A DNA stretch of 64,000 nucleotides, taken from positions 10,515,628 to 10,579,627 of the forward strand of contig NC_091382.1 of the NCBI RefSeq assembly GCF_038502225.1, written 5' to 3'. The stretch comes from Cherax quadricarinatus. Lineage: Eukaryota > Arthropoda > Malacostraca > Decapoda > Parastacidae. The notes under the pieces are model-generated. The model made no database searches, was not told the origin of the DNA, and saw nothing but the letters and a program-made list of their open reading frames with translations. A program made the position numbers and the translations under genes. The stretch's first letter is position 1. Each line of letters begins with the position of its first letter. This document shows positions 55,860 to 64,000 of this stretch, piece by piece.

Positions 55860-57546
55860 ATTTTAAAACAGTACGTGTTAAAACATCATGTCTGTTAAAA
55901 CAGAACGTGTTAAAACATCATGTCTGTTAAAACAGTACGTGTTAAAACAGCATATCTGTTAAAACAATACGTGTTAAAACATCATGTCTGTTAAAACAGT
56001 ACGTGTTAAAACATCATGTCTGTTAAAACAGTACGTGTTAAAACATCATGTCTGTTAAAACAGTACGTGTTAAAACAGCATATCTGTTAAAACAGTACGT
56101 GTTAAAACAGCATATCTGTTAAAACAGTACGTGTTAAAACAGCATATCTGTTAAAACAGTACGTGTTAAAACAGCATATCTGTTAAAACAGTACGTGTTA
56201 AAACATCATGTCTGTTAAAACAGTACGTGTTAAAACATCATGTCTGTTAAAACAGTATGTGTTAAAACAGCATATCTGTTAAAACAGTACGTGTTAAAAC
56301 ATCATGTCTGTTAAAACAGTACGTGTTAAAACATCATGTCTGTTAAAACAGTATGTGTTAAAACAGCATATCTGTTAAAACAGTACGTGTTAAAACAGCA
56401 TATCTGTTAAAACAGTACGTGTTAAAACATCATGTCTGTTAAAACAGTACGTGTTAAAACATCATGTCTGTTAAAACAGTACGTGTTAAAACAGCATATC
56501 TGTTAAAACAGTACGTGTTAAAACATCATGTCTGTTAAAACAGTACGTGTTAAAACAGCATATCTGTTAAAACAGTACGTGTTAAAACAGCATATCTGTT
56601 AAAACAGTACGTGTTAAAACAGCATATCTGTTAAAACAGTACGTGTTAAAACATCATGTCTGTTAAAACAGTACGTGTTAAAACATCATGTCTGTTAAAA
56701 CAGTATGTCTGTTAAAACAGCATGTCTGTTAAAACAGCATGTCTTAAAATAGCATGTCTGTTAAAACAGCATGTCTTAAAATAGCATGTCTGTTAAAACA
56801 GCATGTCTGTTAAAACAGCATGTCTGTTAAAACAGCATGTCTGTTAAAACAGCATGTCTGTTAAAACAGCATATCTGTTAAAACAGCATATCTGTTAAAA
56901 CAGCATGTCTTAAAGCAGCATGTCTGTTAAAACAGCATATCTGTTAAAACAACATATCTGTTAAAACAGTATGTCTGTTAAAACAGCATATCTGTTAAAA
57001 CAACATATCTGTTAAAACAGTATGTCTGTTAAAACAGCATGTCTTAAACCAGCATGTCTGTTAAAACAGCATGTCTGTTAAAACAGCATATCTGTTAAAA
57101 TAGCATGTCTGTTAAAACAGTATGTCTGTTAAAACAGTATGTCTGTTAAAACAGCATGTCTTAAACCAGCATGTCTGTTAAAACAGCATGTCTGTTAAAA
57201 CAGCATATCTGTTAAAACAGCATGTCTGTTAAAACAGTATGTCTGTTAAAACAGTATGTCTGTTAAAACAGCATGTCTTAAACCAGCATGTCTGTTAAAA
57301 CAGCATGTCTGTTAAAACAGCATATCTGTTAAAACAGAATATCTGTTAAAACAGCATGTCTGTTAAAACAGCATGTCTGTTAAAACAGCATGTCTGTTAA
57401 AACAGCATGTCTGTTAAAACAGCATGTCTGTTAAAACAGCATGTCTGTTAAAACAGCATGTCTGTTAAAACAGCATGTCTGTTAAAACAGCATGTCTGTT
57501 AAAACAGCATGTCTGTTAAAACAGCATGTCTGTTAAAACAGCATGT
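55860..57546. repeat. Two-phase minisatellite: 32-bp dimers, then 17-bp monomers
   Basis: To about 56700 the units alternate GTTAAAACAGTACGT (15) and GTTAAAACATCATGTCT or GTTAAAACAGCATATCT (17). From there to 57546 only the 17-bp CATGTCTGTTAAAACAG type remains, with occasional CATGTCTTAAA short units. No gene. Confidence 0.95.
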
Positions 57547-57625
57547 CTCTACAAAATATTTAAGCATAAAAACACAAAAACATAACTAAGAATACTTAGC
57601 CATGTGAATAAGAAATTTGAAGTGG

Positions 57626-58041
57626 ATTAGGGAAGTCTTGTAAAGATACTGGTAGAGTATCATCACTCTGGCCACCCGCCCGCTTCATTATCCTGCTCAT
57701 ATACCATAATTAGGGAAGTCTTGTAAAGATACTGGTAGAGTATCATCACTCTGGCCTCCCGCCCGCTTCATTATCCTGCTCATATACCATAATTAGGGAA
57801 GTCTTGTAAAGATACTGGAAGAGTATCGTCACTCTGGCCACCCGCCCGCTTCATTATCCTGCTCATATACCATAATTAGGGAAGTCTTGTAAAGATACTG
57901 GTAGAGTATCATCACTCTGGCCTCCCGCCCGCTTCATTATCCTGCTCATATACCATAATTAGGGAAGTCTTGTAAAGATACTGGTAGAGTATCATCACTC
58001 TGGCCACCCGCCCGCTTCATTATCCTGCTCATATACCATAA
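57626..58041. repeat. 83-bp tandem repeat, five units
   Basis: Starts ATTAGGGAAGTCTTGTAAAG at 57626, 57709 and so on, each containing GATACTGGTAGAGTATC (inverted repeat) and CCCGCCCGCTTCATTATCC. Units differ by one to three bases. Confidence 0.95.
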
Positions 58042-58455
58042 TTGACACTTCACCTGCGGGAGACGCGTCCACGTCTAGTTCAGGTGATAATTACTCTACC
58101 AACCACACAGGTTTGTGGTGCCAGATATAGATGGAAGTCGTTGTACATGTGTTTTTACTGGTTAGTGATTGATTTATATTAGGTTACTGCTCTGGTGGTA
58201 GTTCTTAAACGTAGGTAATTACAAAGATAATCAGTCCATTTGTTAATGTAATTTTTTTTCATTTACCCAATTAATTACATGTATGTATAGTCTAAAGAAA
58301 TTATTTTTGTTTATTAGATGGATATATATGACAATATCATAATTGGAAGAACAAGACACATTAAGTCTTCGATTTAGATATTAAAACTGGCCAGTGTTGT
58401 GGTCTGTCATTCTTATGTCACGAGAAAAAGTGAGAACTCATTACTCAATGCCTCA
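58042..58455. other. No recognisable feature
   Basis: AT-rich sequence without a frame or known repeat. Confidence 0.4.
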
Positions 58456-58458
58456 TAC

Positions 58459-58566
58459 ACAAATAACCCGCACATAAAAGAGAGAAGCTTACGACGACGT
58501 TTCGGTCCGACTTGGACCATGGGTCAGTAGGCCCGTTGCAGTGTTCCTTCTTTCTTATGTTCTTAT
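58459..58566. mobile_element. FB-B arm joined to a CR1-B-type 3' tail
   Basis: 58459-58519 is FB-B (AAATAACCCGCACATAAAAG ... ACGACGTTTCGGTCC ... GGACCAT). 58520-58566 is the CR1-B 3' end (GGGTCAGTAGGCCCGTTGCA ... two TTCTTATG octamers). They abut without spacer. Confidence 0.65.
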
Positions 58567-58805
58567 GATCTAATTTAAGCTTTTAAGTTTTTGTTTACAA
58601 ATTAATTAGGAATAAATTTAGATTTTGAGTCGAAATTTTGACTCCATTCCCTTACTGACTTTTTTTTATATTCAAATGTTTTTCGCCCAGTAAGAGCGAT
58701 GCAGAGAAGGAAATATCTTAACCATGACTCGTTCAATACCTGTCTTGCATACAGACTTAATCGCTTAAATGTCCTTAACGGCAACATCTAAACCCTATCT
58801 CAGTT

Positions 58806-61437
58806 TCAGGCTTTGTTCTTCCCACCTCCAGGACTCACCCACCTAACTGGTTGTTCTTCCCACCTCCAGGACTCACCCACCTAACTGGTTGTTCTTCCCA
58901 CCTCCAGGACTCACCCACCTAACTGGTTGTTCTTCCCACCTCCAGGACTCACCCAGCTAACTGGTTGTTCTTCCCACCTCCAGGACTCACCCACCTAACT
59001 GGTTGTTCTTCGCACCTCCTGGACTCACCCACCTAACTGGTTGTTCTTCCCACCTCCAGGGCTCACCCACCTAACTGGTTGTTCTTCCCACCTCCAGGAC
59101 TCACCCACCTAACTGGTTGTTCTTCCCACCTCCAGGACTCACCCACCTAACTGGTTGTTCTTCCCACCTCCAGGACTCACCCACCTAACTGGTTGTTCCT
59201 CCCACCTCCAGGACTCACCCACCTAACTGGTTGTTCTTCCCACCTCCAGGACTCACGCACCTAACTGGTTGTTCTTCCCACCTCCAGGACTCACCCACCT
59301 AACTGGTTGTTCCTCCCACCTCCAGGACTCACCCACCTAACTGGTTGTTCTTCCCACCTCCAGGACTCACCCACCTAACTGGTTGTTCTTCCCACCTCCA
59401 GGACTCACCCACCTAACTGGTTGTTCTTCCCATCTCCAGGACTCACCCACCTAACTGGTTGTTCTTCCCACCTCCAGGACTCACCCACCTAACTGGTTGT
59501 TCCTCCCACCTCCAGGACTCACCCACCTAACTGGTTGTTCTTCCCATCTCCAGGACTCACCCACCTAACTGGTTGTTCTTCCCACCTCCAGGACTCACCC
59601 ACCTAACTGGTTGTTCTTCCCACCTCCAGGACTCACCCACCTAAATGGTTGTTCTTCCCACCTCCAGGACTCACCCACCTAAATGGTTGTTCTTCCCACC
59701 TCCAGGACTCACCCACCTAACTGGTTGTTCTTCCCACCTCCAGGACTCACCCACCTAACTGGTTGTTCTTCCCACCTCCAGGACTCACCCACCTAACTGG
59801 TTGTTCTTCCCACCTCCAGGACTCACCCACCTAACTGGTTGTTCTTCCCACCTCCAGGACTCACCCACCTAACTGGTTGTTCTTCCCACCTCCAGGACTC
59901 ACCCACCTAACTGGTTGTTCTTCCCACCTCCAGGACTCACCCACCTAACTGGTTGTTCCTCCCACCTCCAGGACTCACCCACCTAACTGGTTGTTCTTCC
60001 CACCTCCAGGACTCACCCACCTAACTGGTTGTTCTTCCCACCTCCAGGACTCACCCACCTAACTGGTTGTTCCTCCCACCTCCAGGACTCACCCACCTAA
60101 CTGGTTGTTCTTCCCACCTCCAGGACTCACCCACCTAACTGGTTGTTCTTCCCACCTCCAGGACTCACCCACCTAACTGGTTGTTCTTCCCACCTCCAGG
60201 ACTCGCCCACCTAACTGGTTGTTCATCCCACCTCCAGGACTCACCCACCTAACTGGTTGTTCTTCCCATCTCCAGGACTCACCCACCTAACTGGTTGTTC
60301 TTCCCACCTCCAGGACTCACCCACCTAACTGGTTGTTCCTCCCACCTCCAGGACTCACCCACCTAACTGGTTGTTCTTCCCATCTCCAGGACTCACCCAC
60401 CTAACTGGTTGTTCTTCCCACCTCCAGGACTCACCCACCTAACTGGTTGTTCTTCCCACCTCCAGGACTCACCCACCTAAATGGTTGTTCTTCCCACCTC
60501 CAGGACTCACCCACCTAACTGGTTGTTCTTCCCACCTCCAGGACTCACCCACCTAACTGGTTGTTCTTCCCACCTCCAGGACTCACCCACCTAACTGGTT
60601 GTTCTTCCCACCTCCAGGACTCACCCACCTAACTGGTTGTTCTTCCCACCTCCAGGACTCACCCACCTAACTGGTTGTTCTTCCCACCTCCAGGACTCAC
60701 CCACCTAACTGGTTGTTCTTCCCACCTCCAGGACTCACCCACCTAACTGGTTGTTCCTCCCACCTCCAGGACTCACCCACCTAACTGGTTGTTCTTCCCA
60801 CCTCCAGGACTCACCCACCTAACTGGTTGTTCTTCCCACCTCCAGGACTCACCCACCTAACTGGTTGTTCCTCCCACCTCCAGGACTCACCCACCTAACT
60901 GGTTGTTCTTCCCACCTCCAGGACTCACCCACCTAACTGGTTGTTCTTCCCACCTCCAGGACTCACCCACCTAACTGGTTGTTCTTCCCACCTCCAGGAC
61001 TCACCCACCTAACTGGTTGTTCTTCCCACCTCCAGGACTCTCCCAGGTAACTGGTTTTTCTTTCCGCCTCCAGGAGTCACCCACCTAACTGGTTGTTCCT
61101 CCCACCTCCAGGACTCACCCACCTAACTGGTTGTTCTTCCCACCTCCAGGACTTACCCACCTAACTGGTTGTTCTTCCCACCTCCAGGACTCACCCAGCT
61201 AACTGGTTGTTCTTCCCACCTCCAGGACTCACCCACCTAACTGGTTGTTCTTCCCACCTCCAGGACTCACCCAGCTAACTAGTTGTTCTTCCCACCTCCA
61301 GGACTCACCCACCTAACTGGTTGTTCTTCCCACCTCCAGGACTCACCCAGCTAACTGGTTGTTCTTCCCACCTCCAGGACTCACCCAGCTAACTGGTTGT
61401 TCTTCCCACCTCCAGGACTCACCCACCTAACTGGTTC
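58806..61437. repeat. 38-bp minisatellite array, about 69 units
   Basis: The unit joins GGTTGTTCTTCCCACCTCCA and GGACTCACCCACCTAACT. Very homogeneous, with CCTCCC, CCATCT and CAGCTAAC variants; divergence rises near both ends. Larger blocks recur, for example the order of CCTCCC variants near 59200-59500 and 60000-60400. Confidence 0.97.
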
Positions 61438-61939
61438 TTCAAAATCATTTTATAAACGTTGCTTACACAATAAAATTTACACGTAGGAGACATCGTGAGT
61501 TTCATTCTATGTTCGGACTATTTCCGTAATGTTCCAATCACGGTATTGTACCTGTTTATTCTTCTTAAACGCTCCTTCCTTACACTCTGGCAATACCTCA
61601 AATCCATGAAACTATTTTACTCTATTCACTCGGATCTAAAACGCTCTCATATCTGACTCTTGGTCATACCTCTTTCCCACCCGCCATCTGTCACTTCCTG
61701 GAGTCTTCTCCACCTGCTTTTCCATTAACCTCAGATGAGGAAAATACTCGGTGTTCCAGCCCGAAACTCATTATTGAAGATAATAATTAATTCCGTGTTT
61801 TTTCAATCTTCTTCGGAGGTCAACCGTCATAATGGAAATCCCAAGTTCGAGGCAGAGAACTGAGGCTCTTTATGAACATTGAATAACATCATATACACAG
61901 GTACTCTAACGTAAACCAAAAAAAAAATCGTCTCTAACA
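61438..61939. other. No gene; FB-B fragment at about 61505-61565
   Basis: Contains GTTCCAATCACGGTATTG (FB-B end motif); otherwise unique-looking sequence. Confidence 0.4.
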
Positions 61940-61964
61940 CACACACACACACACACACACACAG

Positions 61965-62262
61965 GACAGGATGTTCCTGGGAGGGGACACAGAAACAAGA
62001 GGCCACAATTGGAAGTTGAAGACACAAATGAGTCAGAGAGATAGTAGGAAGTATTTCTTCAGTCATAGAGTTGTAAGGCAGTGGAATAGCCTAGAAAATG
62101 ACGTAGTGGAGGCAGGAACCATACACAGTTTTAAGACGAGGTTTGATAAAGCTCATGGAGCGGGGAGAGAGAGGGTCTAGTAGCAACCGGTGAAGAGGCG
62201 GGGCCAGGAGCTAGGACTCGACCCCTGCAACCACAAATAGGTGAGTACAAATAGGTGAGTAC
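61965..62262 (+). mobile_element. CR1-A 3' end, second copy
   Basis: Plus-strand reading FLGGDTETRGHNWKLKTQMS and RQWNSLENDVVEAGTIHSF to a stop at 62178-62180, then UTR and two tandem AAATAGGTGAGTAC units. It is very close to 3751-4060 (minus). 5'-truncated, preceded by a CA run (61940-61963) and followed by another. Confidence 0.88.
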
Positions 62263-62282
62263 ACACACACATACACACACAT

Positions 62283-62537
62283 TATATATATCAATACCAC
62301 GAACGAGTGGTATTGATCAATAACAACTCTGCACTAGTCAAGGACTCGAACCCATGCTGCTTTGGCCTGCCTCATGGTGGGCGAAAACGCATGACGCCCT
62401 AATCCACTGGATCATACGATCCTTACAGGGACTTGTAAGGATCGTATGGTCCAGTGGATTAGGGCGTCATGTGTTTTCGCCCACCATGAGGTAGGCCAAA
62501 GCAGCATGGGTTCGAGTCCTTGGCTAGTGCAGTGTTG

Positions 62538-62540
<3 letters not shown>
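62283..62540. mobile_element. Palindromic tRNA-like element
   Basis: The arms 62323-62425 and 62432-62533 are inverted copies. The right arm reads GTCCAGTGGATTAGGGCGTC (A-box-like) and GGGTTCGAGTCC (B box, about 62508-62519). The centre is ACAGGGACTTGT. A smaller hairpin AATACCAC / GTGGTATT precedes it (62294-62318). It ends in an AT run, so flanking duplications cannot be judged. Confidence 0.75.

Positions 62541-62612
<72 letters not shown>
62541..62612. repeat. AT microsatellite
   Basis: (AT)n of about 70 bases adjoining the palindromic tRNA-like element. Confidence 0.95.
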
Positions 62613-62763
62613 CAACCGTTAAAAAATTTAGGAAAAAAAAAAATATAGTACATATTCCTGTCTTAAAATATAACGTATTTAAAGTCTTGTGTAAATTTTA
62701 TGAATTGTTTAAATGTATTTACACAATACATTTACTTTTATATATTTTAGATACCAATTTTTA

Positions 62764-62860
62764 TAGCCAAAAGCTGCAATGGCGGGTCATCATATGACTA
62801 AGACCTGTGTCAGGAAACACTTGTCTTGTTTCCTGACGAACCTTACCTAAGATACCAATT
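62764..62860 (+). repeat. Short interspersed repeat with CCTAA-like tail, copy 3
   Basis: CATATGACTAAGACCTGTG, AGGAAACACTTGTCTTG and TTTCCTGACGAACC, then TTACCTAAG. The 5' part is shorter than in copies 1 and 2. Confidence 0.7.
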
Positions 62861-63295
62861 ACTTAACTTAAAAAATTACAGAATTTAATTTAAGTAAATT
62901 TGATTCTTTTCTAATACTATATTCATTAGGCTGGAATATCTTTCTGCTAAATATCATCCACGGATACGTTAATTCTAACTAAAAATGTTTAGGTCGTTGG
63001 GAAACTGGAGAGAAATAATACATTAACACAGATACCTGTATGTCAACTTAACCAATAAACCTGGTGCAGTAGAATAAATCCAAGTGGCAGCCCAACTACC
63101 TCAAGACATGGAGTTATACTTTAGTCTTCCTAAGATGTCTAGGAGCTAGGTGTCAACACATTCAAGAGGATCAAGTTCTTTAGCTGACACCATCAAAAGA
63201 TCCTGGAGCATTATTCTGAAGAGGCCCGTGAACAGTAGATAAACAAAGTTCAGCAGCCCAAGAGATGACACTGAAAACACTGGTGTAAATGTAGT

Positions 63296-63452
63296 TTAAC
63301 CCTTCCACTGTCCAAACGTAGATCTACGTTTGGGGCGCTAGCGGTACAAACGTAGATCTACGTTTGGGGCGCTAGCGGTACAAACGTAGATCTACGTTTG
63401 GAGCGCTAGCGGTAAAAATGTAGATCTACGTTTGGACATTTTAAGGGTTAAA
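63296..63452. mobile_element. piggyBac-like MITE with internal palindromic repeats
   Basis: Bounded by TTAA (63296-63299) and TTAA (63449-63452). The ends CCCTT and AAGGG are inverted, followed inward by GTCCAAACGTAGATCTAC on both sides. The interior is four 34-bp units, each with the 18-base palindrome AAACGTAGATCTACGTTT and GGCGCTAGCGG. TTAA targets and CCCTT-type ends fit the piggyBac superfamily. No transposase. Confidence 0.7.
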
Positions 63453-63484
63453 GACTATCGGTCACAAGGAAACTGTTCACTTGT

Positions 63485-64000
63485 CAAAAATACGTTCATC
63501 CCTAAAACAGGGATTTCAATAAACTCAAGTATATACACTGGAGGACATACACCTCTCTGTGTATATTATTGGTTAATTCTTTAATAGGGATTAATTTACC
63601 GAATACACGAAAATGTTTTTAGGCTGCGTAAAGCCTGTTCACCAACAGCACTAATTCCTAAAATAAGAATTAAAACAATCTCTGAGTATATACACTGAGA
63701 GGCATACAAATCTCGGTGTATATATCCTAGTGATACAAAATAATGTTCCTTGTGTTTAAGCTTATCAGCCTAACTAGGGTCATAAACCAGACAAACATTT
63801 TTTTTGTGTTGGATGGTTAATGAAATTTACGAAGTATCGTCCACACGAGGGTCAATAATTAAGACATTTTTTTTTCCATCAGTCAAAAGCTACTTAAACC
63901 TAAAACAGAGATTATAATTAATTCTCAGAGTGTATATATAGACACGCCTATGCGAATATATCCTGTATATTCTCACCAAATATTTAAACTATGGTGTATC
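63485..64000. repeat. Decayed long-period repeat, about three copies
   Basis: Three segments (from about 63490, 63648 and 63885) share a CTAAAACAG-like start, then a TCTCTGAGTATATACACTG-like part, an AGGCATAC-like part and TGTATATAT. Spacing is uneven (about 160 and 240 bases). It may continue past the window. Confidence 0.45.

Noticed and set aside
50270..61437. CRISPR-like arrays (regular repeats of 28, 38, 41 and 51 bp)
   Set aside because: Whole units are repeated, with no unique spacers, and the sequence is clearly eukaryotic.

Overview
This is a eukaryotic, repeat-dominated genomic window with no host gene that I can support. The best guess for the source is a decapod crustacean, probably a crayfish. 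The reasons are APE-type CR1-like LINEs, tRNA-like SINEs with a valine-like (CAC) anticodon position, a degenerate CCTAA (arthropod TTAGG) block, and a very high minisatellite load. The species-level guess is inference from general familiarity with such genomes, not from any search. Roughly 40% of the window is tandem repeat, in about 18 unrelated families. Most of the rest is retrotransposons, SINEs and inverted-repeat (foldback) elements, often nested. One 100-base assembly gap lies at 12236-12335.

Layout. 1-745: CAC-type trinucleotide block. 919-2705: three foldback elements (family FB-A here) and one inverted SINE dimer. 2775-3740: LINE and SINE remnants. 3751-8500: a minus-strand CR1-like LINE (CR1-A) with broken ORF1 and ORF2, split by an FB-A insertion at 4264-4788. 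8507-9435: purine (GA) block. 10257-13705: SINEs, telomere-like pentamers, gap and LINE fragments. 15357-20252: 24-bp satellite of about 200 units. 20465-20811: FB-A. 21669-26871: a CR1-like element (CR1-B) with an intact 979-residue ORF2, nested in the 3' UTR of an RTE-like LINE; next to it is a minus CR1 copy that received an inverted SINE dimer. 28010-29412: 21/22-bp satellite. 29762-33850: a LINE with a restriction-like endonuclease domain, then a second RTE-like LINE, both minus. 33964-42110: four large tandem blocks. 43480-45075: another LINE. 45175-51840: minisatellites. 52603-53590: a Tc1-like DNA transposon remnant. 53597-64000: SINEs, foldbacks, minisatellites, a second CR1-A 3' end, a palindromic tRNA-like element and a piggyBac-like MITE.

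The most interesting system is FB-A. Its units carry a hammerhead-ribozyme-like core (CTGANGA, a stem II hairpin, then GAAACG), a tail hairpin whose paired bases change together between copies, and 12-14 bp target-site duplications. Two other foldback families (FB-B, FB-C) share the stem-then-GAAACG layout. Together with tRNA-like SINEs that moved as head-to-head dimers flanked by 10-11 bp duplications, this suggests small RNA-structured retroelements mobilised as inverted dimers by the local LINE or Penelope-type machinery. That mechanism is inference; the duplications, hairpins and nesting are read directly from the sequence.
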